Part shown: piece by piece, positions 1 through 10,150 of the stretch
Numbering within the stretch: position 1 is the first letter of the stretch
How the letters are laid out: each line of letters starts with the position of its first letter
Origin: Deinococcus marmoris
GTDB taxonomy: Bacteria; Deinococcota; Deinococci; Deinococcales; Deinococcaceae
Length of the DNA: 64,000 bases
Assembly: GCF_001949125.1 (NCBI RefSeq)
Contig: NZ_MSTI01000115.1
Location: 62,001 to 126,000 of the forward strand
Direction: 5' to 3'
Program-made: the position numbers and the translations under genes
The notes under the pieces: generated by a model
Database searches by the model: none
The model's input: the letters and a program-made list of their open reading frames with translations, nothing else
Told to the model about the DNA's origin: nothing

Positions 1-1905
1 CGTGTGGGCGTGGATGACGAGGTCGGTGCGCGGGGCAGCGTGCAGTTCAGGGCCTTCGGTGACGGCAGGATGCTGTTCAACAGTGGCGTCCGGCGCGGCG
101 GGGACCCGGCCCTGCCCGTGAACCTGAGTGTGGCGGGCATCCGGGAACTGCGGCTGGTGACGGGGGACGGCGGCGACGGTATCGAATACGATCACGCCGA
201 CTGGGGAGACGCCGCCCTGAGCTGCAAGGTGGCCCTGCCCGGCAAGGACGTGTGGCTGAGCGATCTGGCGTATGTCTCGGCGCAGAGTGGCTGGGGTCCG
301 GTGGAGTTCGACCGCAGCAACGGTGAGCAGGGCCTGCGCGACGGCGGGGCGCTGACCATTGCTGGCCGCACCTTTGACCGGGGCATGGGTGTTCACGCGC
401 CCTCGGCCCTGGACTACGATCTTGGGCGCACCTGCACCGCCTTCAGCGCGCAGCTCGGTCTGGATGGGGAGGTGGGGAAGCGGGGCAGCGTGGTCTTCGA
501 GGTCTACGGCGACGGTCAGAAGCTGTACGACAGCGGCCCCCTACGTGGTGGTGACCCGGCCCGGCAGGCCGTGGTGGACCTGCGTGGCGTGCAGACCCTG
601 CGCCTGAGCGCCACCGACGGCGGCGACGGGCTGGCCTACGATCACGCCGACTGGGCCGACGCCCGGCTGCAATGCGGAACGGCAGTGACGGGTCAGCCGG
701 GCACCCTCGATCCCGGTTTCGGGGAGGCGGGCCGCTCCAGCGTGGGCGGCGTGGCCACCGTGACCGAGAACGGCGGCACGCTGGTGGTGCTGGGGGGGCA
801 TTTCGGCCTGACCCGGCTGTCGCCCTCCGGCGTGGTGCTGGCGCGTGGTGCGGCCACCCCAAATGGCGCAGCAACCCTGAATGGCGCGGCCAGCGCTCTG
901 GCCCTTCAGCCGGACGGCGCGCTGATCGCCGTGGGCTACCTGGACGGCCAGATGGTGGCGCTGCGCTACCGGCCCGATCTGACATTGGACCCCGGCTTTG
1001 GCGTGGGCGGGGTGGTCCGGCTGCGGCTGGGGGTGGCGGCCAGCCAGTACGACAGCGATCCGGTGCGCTCGGCGGCCACCGCCGTGACCGTCGCCCCGGA
1101 CGGCCAGATCGTGCTGGCGGGTTACGCCTCGCGGCCCTTCTCGCCCGCGCCCGGCGTCACGCTCTCGGACGACGATTTCGCGCTGGTGCGACTGGGCAGC
1201 GACGGCAGGCCGGACCTCACCTTCGGCAAGAGTGGCGTCGTGACCACCCCACTCAATGCGCTGCTGGCAGGCGGCGACGCCTCCACCGACAAGCTGTACG
1301 GCGTGGCCCTGCAACCGGACGGCAAGATCGTGGTGGCCGGTGAGGCCCAGTACGACGCCAACAATTACAGCTCCGTGGTGGCGCGTTATCTGGGGACGGG
1401 CAAGCTGGACCCGTCCTTCTCGGGCGACGGAATTGCGCTGGGCGGTCTGGGCGAGCGCAGCACCTTCCATGCCGTGGCTGTGGAAAAGGGCGGCGCGATC
1501 CTGCTGGGCGGCGGCACCGGACGCTTTTTCACCAGCGCCCTGCTCCAGCGCTTCAGCCCGGTGGGAGAGGCTGGGGAAGGCGTGAGGTTCCAGTTCAGGG
1601 TGCCGGAAAACGCACAACTGTTCCAGACCGTCGTGACCGCCCTGCGGCCCCAGTCGGATGGCCGCGTCGTTCTGGGCGGCTACGCGGGCGATACCACGTT
1701 CGTTTCACGCTTCGGCGCAGACCTGACGCAGGACCTGACCTTCGGGGCCACGTCGGGGGGTGCTGTGTCGGGGGGAAATGTGCCCGTCGGGTCCGGCTCC
1801 TTGATCGCCCTGACCCAGGATGCCGAACGCCGGATCATCGCCACGACGGCCCAGTTCACGGCCACGGGCATAGAGGGTGACGGCACCGTCCGCCTGTTCC
1901 CCTGA
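1..1905 (+). CDS. NPCBM-domain and delta-60 repeat protein, 5' partial
   Basis: The reading frame is open to the left edge, so the N-terminus lies outside the window. Visible: the end of one NPCBM/NEW2 carbohydrate-binding-like module (to about residue 75) and a complete second copy (about residues 83-225); both end in a YDHADW motif. After residue 235 come at least four delta-60 type repeats of the form LDPGFG.. / LQPDGKIVVAGE.., which probably fold as a beta-propeller-like domain. NPCBM modules are known from secreted glycoside hydrolases; no catalytic domain is visible here. A cell-surface or secreted role is inferred. An in-frame 18-bp duplication encodes GAATPN/GAATLN near residue 285. 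A terminator follows at about 2077. Confidence 0.8.
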   Translation, partial: RVGVDDEVGARGSVQFRAFGDGRMLFNSGVRRGGDPALPVNLSVAGIRELRLVTGDGGDGIEYDHADWGDAALSCKVALPGKDVWLSDLAYVSAQSGWGPVEFDRSNGEQGLRDGGALTIAGRTFDRGMGVHAPSALDYDLGRTCTAFSAQLGLDGEVGKRGSVVFEVYGDGQKLYDSGPLRGGDPARQAVVDLRGVQTLRLSATDGGDGLAYDHADWADARLQCGTAVTGQPGTLDPGFGEAGRSSVGGVATVTENGGTLVVLGGHFGLTRLSPSGVVLARGAATPNGAATLNGAASALALQPDGALIAVGYLDGQMVALRYRPDLTLDPGFGVGGVVRLRLGVAASQYDSDPVRSAATAVTVAPDGQIVLAGYASRPFSPAPGVTLSDDDFALVRLGSDGRPDLTFGKSGVVTTPLNALLAGGDASTDKLYGVALQPDGKIVVAGEAQYDANNYSSVVARYLGTGKLDPSFSGDGIALGGLGERSTFHAVAVEKGGAILLGGGTGRFFTSALLQRFSPVGEAGEGVRFQFRVPENAQLFQTVVTALRPQSDGRVVLGGYAGDTTFVSRFGADLTQDLTFGATSGGAVSGGNVPVGSGSLIALTQDAERRIIATTAQFTATGIEGDGTVRLFP

Positions 1906-2076
1906 CGTCTGGACATTCCCCGACCCGGGTGGTGGCCCTCGTTCAGAGGCGGCCACCTGGATTTATGCAACTCCACCAGATAGCTGCCTGGTAAAAAGTG
2001 CCTCCAGGAGAGCTTTTCCAGCTTCCAACGCATGAACTTGACAGCGCCTGCATTTCACGCTATATTTTTCCTATCA

Positions 2077-2098
2077 CCGTCCGAGAGGGCGGGTTTTT
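2077..2098 (+). terminator. intrinsic terminator after the delta-60 gene
   Basis: CCGTCC at 2077-2082 pairs with GGGCGG at 2087-2092 (one G-U) across a GAGA tetraloop, followed by TTTTT at 2094-2098. It lies 170 nt downstream of the delta-60 gene; nothing else is seen in the 1906-2163 gap apart from a TAGGCT -10 box at 2152. Confidence 0.7.
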
Positions 2099-2163
2099 CA
2101 TTTCGACTCCTCCTGTGGGCTGGAGCGTCTGCCCTTTAGCCCCGACTGCTCTAGGCTGTGGAC

Positions 2164-2538
2164 ATGCTTAAACACGTCTCGTTTCTCACCGCCGATCTGG
2201 ACGCCGTGCTGGCTTTTTACGTGCGTCTGGGCGGCGTGACCGAGAAGAACCTGACCACCCCGGAAGGTTATCTGCGCGGTGTGGTTCGCCTGGGCGGGGA
2301 AGAGGGGGGCCGCCTCCAGTTCTTCCAGATTCCGGGCGAGTCGCCGCACCCGCACGCGCACTGGGCCGAACACATTGCGCTGCATGTCACGGGCCTGCGC
2401 GCCCTGTTGCCGCAGCTCCGGGCGGCGGGTGTGACGGTCAGCCGGGACCTGACCCCCAGCCCCGGCGGGCGCGACATGGCCTTCGTGCTGGACCCGGACG
2501 GGCGGCAGGTGGAACTGCTGGAGGCCGGGCCGGGCTGA
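2164..2538 (+). CDS. VOC (glyoxalase/bleomycin resistance fold) protein
   Basis: A 124-residue single-module vicinal-oxygen-chelate protein. It begins MLKHVSFLTADLDAVLAFY and ends with a DPDGRQVELLE motif, which carries the usual C-terminal metal-ligand glutamate of the fold. His residues near the N-terminus (H4) and in the middle (AEHIALHV) fit the betaalphabetabetabeta repeats. The substrate cannot be inferred from sequence. The start was chosen at ATG 2164 and not the upstream GTG 2158, because TAGGCT at 2152-2157 is 6 nt upstream and fits a leaderless transcript. It is a single gene, convergent with the diguanylate cyclase downstream. Confidence 0.8.
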   Translation: MLKHVSFLTADLDAVLAFYVRLGGVTEKNLTTPEGYLRGVVRLGGEEGGRLQFFQIPGESPHPHAHWAEHIALHVTGLRALLPQLRAAGVTVSRDLTPSPGGRDMAFVLDPDGRQVELLEAGPG

Positions 2539-2550
2539 GCTGGTCTGGTT

Positions 2551-3624
2551 TCAGCGCACCGCGTTGCGGCCCGCGTTCTTGGCGTCGTACATGGCCTGAT
2601 CGGCGCGTCCGAACAGTTGGTCGGTGGTGTCCTTGACGCCCCGGTAGGAGGCCACCCCGAAACTGGCGGTGATGTTCAGGTCTGCCAGCGGCTGATCGCA
2701 GATTTCCCGGCGCAGCCGCTCGGCGACCACCAGCGCGTCGGGCTTGGCCAGACCGGGCAGCAGCACGATGAATTCCTCGCCGCCCCAGCGGCCCACCATG
2801 CCGCCGCCGCCGCCCACCGCGCGCCGCAGCCGCTTGGCCACCGCCCGTAGCACATCGTCGCCTGTGGCGTGGCCGTACTGATCGTTGACGCTCTTGAAGT
2901 GGTCGATATCGGTCACGATCACGCTCATGGGCGTGTTGTTCTTCTGGGAGTAGCCCATCGCCCGCTCCAGTTCTTCCTCGATTGCGCCGCGTCCGTAGAC
3001 CGTGGTCAGGGCGTCCTGCCGGGCGGCGCGCAGTTTGCCCTGATCTTCCTCGTGGGTCAGCAGGTTGCCCTCGATAAAGGTCATGATCAGGTACGAGACG
3101 TAGGCGGTGATCGCCAGGGTCAGGCAGACCGTCAGCCAGTCGGCCAGTTGTGCCCCCGTGAACGGCCCCCGCAGCATCAGCGAGACCAGGATGGTCAGCA
3201 GGGTCAGCACGTTGGCCCCCAGGCCCCAGCGCGATCCCAGCAGCAGAAAGGAGATCATCACGTTGGCGCTCTGCCACAAGAACAGTTGCATGACGCTCAG
3301 ATCAGCCGACAGCAGGCGCGGAATTTCCAGCGCCAGCGACAGCAGGCAGCCCACGTAGGCCACCAGATACACCGTGCGGATCCACAGCGGCCACAGGTAG
3401 ACCGCCAGACAGGTGAGGCCCGTCAATAGCGCAAAACCGTACTTCGGCGTCTGGAAAGCCTCTGGGAAAGAAGCGGGTGGATTGACCAGCGCCCCCAGCA
3501 GCACGAACACGACGTAGGTCAGGCTGGCGGCGTACACCACGTATTGCTGGCTTTTAAGAAGACGTTGTTGAAGTGTGCTTTCGCGGCTGACCATGACTTC
3601 ACAGGAGTTTAAAGCGTGAAGCAT
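2551..3624 (-). CDS. membrane diguanylate cyclase (GGDEF)
   Basis: Synthesises the second messenger c-di-GMP from two GTP. About 185 N-terminal residues contain five to six hydrophobic segments (residues 29-49, 62-82, 86-104, 112-130, 137-150, 164-184), followed by a GGDEF domain with GGEEF at residues 281-285 and the metal/GTP-binding DIDHFKSVND segment near 239. No RxxD inhibitory site precedes GGEEF, so classical product inhibition is probably absent. The membrane part is not a sensor domain I recognise. An alternative start is ATG at 3594 (residue 11), where TAAACT lies 11 nt upstream; neither start has a good Shine-Dalgarno. Convergent with the VOC gene. Confidence 0.88.
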   Translation of the reverse strand: MLHALNSCEVMVSRESTLQQRLLKSQQYVVYAASLTYVVFVLLGALVNPPASFPEAFQTPKYGFALLTGLTCLAVYLWPLWIRTVYLVAYVGCLLSLALEIPRLLSADLSVMQLFLWQSANVMISFLLLGSRWGLGANVLTLLTILVSLMLRGPFTGAQLADWLTVCLTLAITAYVSYLIMTFIEGNLLTHEEDQGKLRAARQDALTTVYGRGAIEEELERAMGYSQKNNTPMSVIVTDIDHFKSVNDQYGHATGDDVLRAVAKRLRRAVGGGGGMVGRWGGEEFIVLLPGLAKPDALVVAERLRREICDQPLADLNITASFGVASYRGVKDTTDQLFGRADQAMYDAKNAGRNAVR

Positions 3625-3951
3625 GACAGGAAGGTTTCAGAGCGGCCTGCGGCCCTGGCCCCGGCTCTCCCCGCCCTTCCCGTTTTCTCCACAGCCCCCG
3701 GATGTGGTCCGCCGGAAATGCCGGAAAATGCATAGACAGCGGTGCTAAGAGGAGGCGGGCGGGCAATCTGTCGCCCCATCGCCACCGACTGCTATCGCCT
3801 GCCTTTCCCTGGAATCTTAATGTGGCCTGCTGCTCGAAATGCCTCCTGCTCGCCTAATGGACCCGCTCTCCCGGCAGCTAATCTGGATCATCTCAATAGC
3901 AGGAGCCGCCGGAATGCTGTCTTCCCGGCGGCTCCTGCTATTGCGGTCTGG
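3625..3951. other. intergenic region without a gene
   Basis: About 330 bases between the divergent side of the diguanylate cyclase gene and the end of ndk. The only clear structure is the 19-bp perfect hairpin at 3894-3943; nothing coding or repeated elsewhere is seen. Confidence 0.6.
3894..3943 (-). terminator. 19-bp perfect hairpin 3' of ndk
   Basis: CAATAGCAGGAGCCGCCGG (3894-3912) is exactly complementary to 3925-3943, with a 12-nt loop. It begins 8 nt past the ndk stop codon. There is no T-run on either strand, so it is either a U-less terminator or a 3'-end stabiliser. Confidence 0.65.
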
Positions 3952-4368
3952 TCAGCTCAGCAGTTCGCCGTCTGCGAAGAACAGGCCCAGTTCGCGCGCA
4001 GCACTCTCACTGCTGTCGCTGCCGTGGGTCACGTTCTCGCCGGTGGTGGTGGCGAAGTCGGCGCGGATGGTGCCGGGGGCGGCGTTGGCCGGGTTGGTGG
4101 CCCCCATCATGGCCCGCCAGCCCGCGATGGCCTCGTTGCCCTCCAGCGCGATGGCCACCACGGGGCCGCCCGTGATGAAGTCCACCAGTTCACCGAAGAA
4201 GGGACGCTCCTTATGTTCGCCGTAATGGTTCTCGGCAGTCTGGCGCGAGATGGTCATCTGCTTGAGGCCCACCACACGGTAGCCCTTGCGGGCGATGCGG
4301 GCAAGGATTTCGGGGGTCAGGCCACGGCGCACGCCGTCGGGTTTGATCATTGCAAAAGTTCGTTCCAT
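3952..4368 (-). CDS. ndk: nucleoside diphosphate kinase
   Basis: Transfers the gamma phosphate from ATP to nucleoside diphosphates by a ping-pong mechanism, feeding NTP and dNTP pools in the cytosol. 138 residues, the usual length. It begins [16 protein letters not shown] and carries the catalytic histidine in [12 protein letters not shown] (about residue 115), with the Kpn-loop region [11 protein letters not shown] before it. ATG 4368 was chosen over longer frames because family members start here; TATTCT lies 10 nt upstream. A separate single-gene transcript, divergent from the ABC permease gene. Confidence 0.96.
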   Translation of the reverse strand: MERTFAMIKPDGVRRGLTPEILARIARKGYRVVGLKQMTISRQTAENHYGEHKERPFFGELVDFITGGPVVAIALEGNEAIAGWRAMMGATNPANAAPGTIRADFATTTGENVTHGSDSSESAARELGLFFADGELLS

Positions 4369-4507
4369 AGCGTCAGCGAGAATAGCAAAACGGGGACGGT
4401 CCGCCGCGCCCCGGGTTTTCGCGGCGCGGGCAGGTCCTGGGCGCGCACGCCGCCAGCCCCGCGCGGGACTGCCCACAACCCTGTTTTTGCCCCGTACAAT
4501 GGGCCGC

Positions 4508-6486
4508 GTGACCCACAACACCCACTCTCGTCCATCCGGGGACGCGTCGCGCGTCGCGCTGATCGCCTGCGCGGTGGCCGCCGCCGGTATGCTGCTGTTT
4601 CCACTGGCCGCGCTGGGCCGGGGCTTCAGCGCCGACGCCGTGCTGCTGCACCTGAGCGGCAGCGTCCTGAATCTCGCCAGCAACCAGCAGGCCCCGCAGG
4701 CCGCGCCCGGCAGCGCCCTGATCCTGGGCTGGGCCACGTTGGCCCTGATCGTCGCCACCCTGATCGGGGCTGTGCGCCGCGCGGGCTGGTTCTGGATCAC
4801 CGGCCTGCTGGCCACCGTGCTGGCGGTGGCGGCGGTGCTGGTGCTGGACAGCGGTCTGGCCGCCCAGATCGAGCGGGTGGCCGCCGACAGCACTCTGCGC
4901 GCCGGGGCCAAGCGGCAACTCCGCAACTTCTACGACGGCGGCGGCATGAACCTGGGCCTGTTTCTGCCCATGCTGGCCGGGCTGATCGCGGCGGGCGCGG
5001 GCCTGAGCGCGCGGCCCTGGGTGCTGGACCGCTTCAACCGCATGCGTGGGCTGCTGGTCCCGGTCTCGGCCATCACGCTGGCGGTGCTGGTGGGCGCGGT
5101 GGTGGTGCTGGTGGTGCAGCCCATCGTCAATCCCTCGGGCCGTGAATTGACGCTGTGGCAGGGCTGGCTGGCCAAGAGCGACGTGGTGTATTTCGTGTAT
5201 TCCACGCTGTTCGCGCCGGTCACCCGCCTGTCGCCGCTGCTGTCGAGCCTGAAGCTGGCCACCCCGCTGATCTTCACTGGCCTGAGCGTGGCCTTTGCCT
5301 TCCGCACCGGGCTGTTCAACATCGGTGCGCCGGGGCAACTGACCATGGGGGCCATCGGCGCGATGCTGATGGGCGTGTACGGTCCCCCCAGCCTGGGCTG
5401 GGCGCTGTTGCCCCTGTCGGTGCTGGCGGCGGCGGCGGGCGGGGCGCTGTGGGGCGCGATTCCAGGCCTGCTCAAGGCCAGATTCGGCTCCAGCGAGGTC
5501 ATCAACACCATCATGCTCAATTACGTGGCCTCGGCGGTGTTCATCTTCATGATCGGCAGTGACTCCTTTCCCTTTCTGGGCAAAACCTACCCCCTGCCCT
5601 TCAAGGCCCCCGGCTTTGAGGCCAAGAGCCAGGAATTGCAGCAGGCGGCCCAGCTTCCCACCCTGCTGGACGTGTTCAACGTCGGCCCGGCGGGCGGCGG
5701 CTACGTCCTGAGCATCGGCATCGTGGTGGCGGTCGTCGCCCTGCTGGTCGCGCGGCCCCTGCTGAAAGCCGTTAAAAACGGCGGGCTGATCGCCATCGTG
5801 GTTGCGCTGGCGGCGGGCGCGCTGACATGGCGCATCGGGATTCCGGCGAACATCAACGGCAGCCAGCTCAACGCGTCCTTTCTGATCGCGCTGGCCTGCG
5901 TGGCGCTGTTCGGCACGTTGATGTGGCGCACGGCCACCGGCTACGCGCTGCGGGCTGTGGGGCTGTCGCCGCGCGCAGCGGAATACGGCGGCATCAGTGT
6001 GGCGCGCGGGACCATCCTGGCCATGACGCTGGCGGGGATGTTTGCCGGGCTGGCGGGCACGCATTACGTCAACGGCGGCGCGCTGGACGAGTACCGCCTG
6101 AAGGGCAACATGCCGGTCAACGTGGGCTTCGACGGCATCGCCGTGGCCCTGATGGGCCAGAACACGCCCACTGGCGTGGTGCTGGCCAGCCTGCTGTTCG
6201 GCACCGTGGACACGGGGGGCGTGGACGTGGACCAGCAACTGGACGGCGTGAACAAGGACATCGTGACCGTATTGAAGGCGCTGATCGTGCTGTTCATCGC
6301 GGCGGGGGGCTTCCTGAGCCGCCGTCTGGTGGACCCGCCGCCGCCGCAACTGGTGGCGGCCACCGATAAAACCGGGACCGACGACGGTGGCAAACTCTCG
6401 CCCGGCGTGGCCGCGCAACAGGCCAGCACCCCCAGTCCCAATGTCGGACAGAGCAGTGAAGAGAACACCCGCGAAGGGGGCAAATA

Positions 6487-6487
<1 letters not shown>
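4508..6487 (+). CDS. ABC transporter permease, nucleoside/simple-sugar type (YufP-like)
   Basis: Inner-membrane permease of the BPD_transp_2 family, as in BmpC/NupP nucleoside importers. 659 residues, longer than the usual 350-400: an extra N-terminal region of about 190 residues with four or so membrane segments precedes the permease core, which starts near [34 protein letters not shown] long insertion with a periplasmic-type loop ([15 protein letters not shown]) is present. Start GTG 4508: TACAAT at 4495-4500 is 7 nt upstream (leaderless); ATG 4499 in the same frame overlaps that box. The stop overlaps the next permease start (TAATG). No ATPase or binding-protein gene is adjacent, so these must be supplied elsewhere. 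Confidence 0.85.
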
Positions 6488-7401
<914 letters not shown>

Positions 7402-7490
7402 GCGGGAGCTGACGCTTTTCCGTCAGCCTGGATTTTCAGATTGAACACTGGGTTTGGAGACCGTGAGTTGAAGACTGTGAGCTGGCAACC

Positions 7491-8699
7491 ATGACCAGGC
7501 CACTGCGCCCAGAAACCACCCTGGGAGGGGACGCTGCGTCCACCGACGCTACATCTGCCAACGCTGCGCCCACAAACACTGCGCCCATAGAGCCCACAAA
7601 CACTGCGCCCATAGAGACTGTGCCGCCGCGCTTCGGCCCGGTCCTGCGGGAAGCGCGGGAGGCGCGTGGGCTGACCCTGCGCGAGCTGGCGCAGACCACC
7701 GCCATCCGCCGCGATTACCTGCAAGCGCTGGAGGACATTCAGCTTGGCAGCCTGCCCGAGGCCACCTTTGCCCGCGCTTACCTGCGAACCTACGCCCGCG
7801 AGCTGGGGTTGGACCCCACGCCGCTGCTGGCCGATTTTGACCGATTGATCCGCCCCATCCCTCTGACCACCCCCTCCCCGAAACCCGTGCAGCCGCAAAG
7901 GGAGGTCGCCGTGCCCGGTGGGCCACCCTCAGCCGAGGCCCGCGAGCCGACGCTGGGGCCGGTGCGAATCGCCCTGATCGCGGTGCTTCTGCTTCTGCTG
8001 GTGGCCGTCGGTGCGGTGCTGCTGAGCCGCCCGGCCCCAGCCGCCGCCGTCCCCCCGTCGCCCGTTCCGGTTCCGGCTCTCCCGACGCCTGCGCCTGCTC
8101 CGCCTCCAACGCCGCCCACAGTTTCGCCAGTTGCCCCGCAGGGCACCGTGCGCCTGAGTGTCAAGAGCGTGCCGGACGGCGCGGCTGTTTACCTCGACAA
8201 CCGCAATCTGGGCCAGACGCCGGTGCTGTCGTTCCCCGTGGATGCCCGTATCAGGGCCGAACTGCGCGTGGAAGCGGCAGGCCGGATGCCTCTGAAACAG
8301 ACCATCGATCTGAGACAGAGTCGCAATCTGCGCGCCACGTTGCCCGCCAGCATCCTGCCGCCCGGCCGCCGGCAGCCCAGCGTCCTGACCGACCTGAACA
8401 CCGGAGTCAACACGCTGACGCCGCTACCCCCACTGCCCGCCGCTCCGCCCGCTTCCGCCTCTCCTCCTGCTGCCGCTGGCACTGTCGCCCTCCGCTTCGT
8501 GGGCCAGTCGTGGGCGCGCGTGACTGGTGGAGAGGGGAAGGTGCTGTTCGAGGGCATTCCAGCAGTGGGCAGTGTCCAGACCTACCCGCCGGGCGTGAGC
8601 GTCCGCGCCGGGAACGCGGGGGCGGTGCGGGTACGGGTGGGCAACACTCCCGAACAGGCGCTGGGTGAGGCCGGGCAGGTGCTGACCCGGCAGTTCTAG
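7491..8699 (+). CDS. RodZ-like membrane protein: HTH, TM, PEGA, DUF4115
   Basis: Probable cytoskeletal/cell-shape anchor of the RodZ type. Order: low-complexity N-terminus, a Cro/cI-like HTH_25 domain at about residues 47-115 (VLREAREARGLTLRELAQ; ARAYLRTYARELGLDP), a Pro-rich linker, one membrane segment (160-178), a Pro/Ala-rich stretch, a PEGA domain (about 217-275, VPDGAAVYLDNRNLGQTP) and a C-terminal DUF4115-like domain (VALRFVGQSWARVTG). The HTH of RodZ binds MreB in model rods; no mre gene is in the window. Two exact 24-bp tandem units at 7569-7616 give a repeated PTNTAPIE. No Shine-Dalgarno is visible at ATG 7491, so the start is uncertain. Confidence 0.8.
   Translation: MTRPLRPETTLGGDAASTDATSANAAPTNTAPIEPTNTAPIETVPPRFGPVLREAREARGLTLRELAQTTAIRRDYLQALEDIQLGSLPEATFARAYLRTYARELGLDPTPLLADFDRLIRPIPLTTPSPKPVQPQREVAVPGGPPSAEAREPTLGPVRIALIAVLLLLLVAVGAVLLSRPAPAAAVPPSPVPVPALPTPAPAPPPTPPTVSPVAPQGTVRLSVKSVPDGAAVYLDNRNLGQTPVLSFPVDARIRAELRVEAAGRMPLKQTIDLRQSRNLRATLPASILPPGRRQPSVLTDLNTGVNTLTPLPPLPAAPPASASPPAAAGTVALRFVGQSWARVTGGEGKVLFEGIPAVGSVQTYPPGVSVRAGNAGAVRVRVGNTPEQALGEAGQVLTRQF
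7569..7616 (+). repeat. 24-bp perfect tandem duplication inside the RodZ-like gene
   Basis: Positions 7569-7592 and 7593-7616 are identical. The duplication is in frame and repeats the octapeptide PTNTAPIE ahead of the HTH domain. Confidence 0.95.
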
Positions 8700-8770
8700 T
8701 TCTAGCGGGAGTTGATGTGAGCTGACGTGTGGTTCATACCCCGGTGCTGGGTGACGTACAGTGAATGGCA

Positions 8771-10084
8771 GTGAATCCCAACAATCCTCCCCCTGAATCT
8801 TCCGGTTCCAGTCCGTCCAATGCCGGGCAGGCTGCCTCCGCCCCTGGCCCATCCACCACGGGGCCATCGGTGCTGATCTCGCCTGTCGTGGGTCAGGACG
8901 CGGCTCCACCTACCAAATTGCCGCCTGCTCTGGTGTCCTCCAGCAGCGGTGGGCCGATCAACCCACCACTGCACGCGTCGCCGCCCAACGCCTTCCAGTA
9001 CCTGTGGCGCAATCCCTGGGTGCGGGCCGTGGCGTTCGCCGTGGTCGCCTATATGACCTACCTGCTGGCCGGGCAGGTCCATACCGTGATCGTGGATTTC
9101 CTGGTGGCGTTTTTGATCGCCTATCTGGCCAATCCGCTCCTGAACTGGCTGCAACGCGGGCGGGTAGCACGGGGGCTGGGCGTGTTCTTTGTGGTGCTGC
9201 TGTTCTTCGGGCTGTTCGCGCTGGTGGGGCTGCTGCTGGTCACGGTGTCGGGGCAACTGGTCATGCTGGTGCAGAAGCTGCCGGACCAGATCGGCACGCT
9301 CGGCAACATCCTGGACCGCCTGACGGGCTGGCTCACGGACCGGGGCGTGGGCGGCCTGACCAACGCCCGCGAGCAGATCATCACGGCGGCGCAGAGCTAC
9401 GTGCAGAATCTGGGCGACAACCTCGTGCCGCTGCTGAAAAACGCGCTGAATTCCACTGGAACGCTGTTCAGCAGCCTGATTCAGGTGGGCGGCGTGGTGG
9501 GTCAGGTCGTGTTGATCCTGCTGCTCAGCATTTATCTGATGGCCGATTACAGCCGGGTCAATGCCACGCTGCTGGCCATCTTTCCGCGCCCCTGGCAGCC
9601 GCGCGCCCTGGAATTCAGCGGTCTGATCGGCACGGCGGTGGGCGGTTACGTGCGCGGGCAACTGCTGATCGCGCTGTTCATCGGCGTGTTCGTGTGGCTG
9701 GGCCTGACCCTGATCGGCGTGCCCAGCGCCGCCGCCATCGGCTTTATCGCCGGGGCATTCAACATCGTGCCGTATCTGGGGCCAATCATCGGGGCCACGC
9801 CCGCCCTTTTGCTGGGGCTGACCATGCCCAACGTCCTGTTCACTGAGATTGCCGTGGTCGCCGTGTTCGTGATCGCCAACCAGATCGAGGGCAATTTCCT
9901 CAGCCCCTACATCCTGAGCCGCACCACCGACCTGCACCCGGTCACGGTACTGGTGGCCATTCTGATCGGCGTCTCCTTGCTGGGTTTCGTGGGTGCGCTG
10001 CTGGCCGTGCCCCTGGTGGCCCTGGGCAAACTGACCTTGCAGAAGTACTACTATCCCAGCCGCATCTACACTGAAGGGCCGTAG
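8771..10084 (+). CDS. AI-2E family transporter (PerM/TqsA type)
   Basis: Polytopic inner-membrane protein of the PerM superfamily, whose members export AI-2 or other small molecules or act as antiporters; the substrate here is unknown. A Ser/Pro-rich cytoplasmic N-terminus of about 70 residues is followed by the typical 2+5/6 TM layout with a central amphipathic region (SGQLVMLVQKLPDQIGTLGNIL) and the conserved IGVPSAAAIGFIAGAFNIVPYLGPIIGA-type segment. TACAGT at 8757-8762 is 8 nt upstream of GTG 8771, so this start is preferred over ATG 8765. Monocistronic; a bidirectional terminator follows. Confidence 0.86.
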   Translation: MNPNNPPPESSGSSPSNAGQAASAPGPSTTGPSVLISPVVGQDAAPPTKLPPALVSSSSGGPINPPLHASPPNAFQYLWRNPWVRAVAFAVVAYMTYLLAGQVHTVIVDFLVAFLIAYLANPLLNWLQRGRVARGLGVFFVVLLFFGLFALVGLLLVTVSGQLVMLVQKLPDQIGTLGNILDRLTGWLTDRGVGGLTNAREQIITAAQSYVQNLGDNLVPLLKNALNSTGTLFSSLIQVGGVVGQVVLILLLSIYLMADYSRVNATLLAIFPRPWQPRALEFSGLIGTAVGGYVRGQLLIALFIGVFVWLGLTLIGVPSAAAIGFIAGAFNIVPYLGPIIGATPALLLGLTMPNVLFTEIAVVAVFVIANQIEGNFLSPYILSRTTDLHPVTVLVAILIGVSLLGFVGALLAVPLVALGKLTLQKYYYPSRIYTEGP

Positions 10085-10095
10085 CGGGAGGGCGA

Positions 10096-10136
10096 AAAAG
10101 AGGGGGAGCGAGGCCAGACAGCCCGCTCCCTCTTTT
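10096..10136. terminator. bidirectional intrinsic terminator
   Basis: AAAAGAGGGGGAGCG (10096-10110) pairs with CGCTCCCTCTTTT (10124-10136), leaving one bulged G. A/T runs lie on both sides, serving the AI-2E gene on + and the lipoprotein gene on -. Confidence 0.85.
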
Positions 10137-10150
10137 CGTGCAGACCACGC

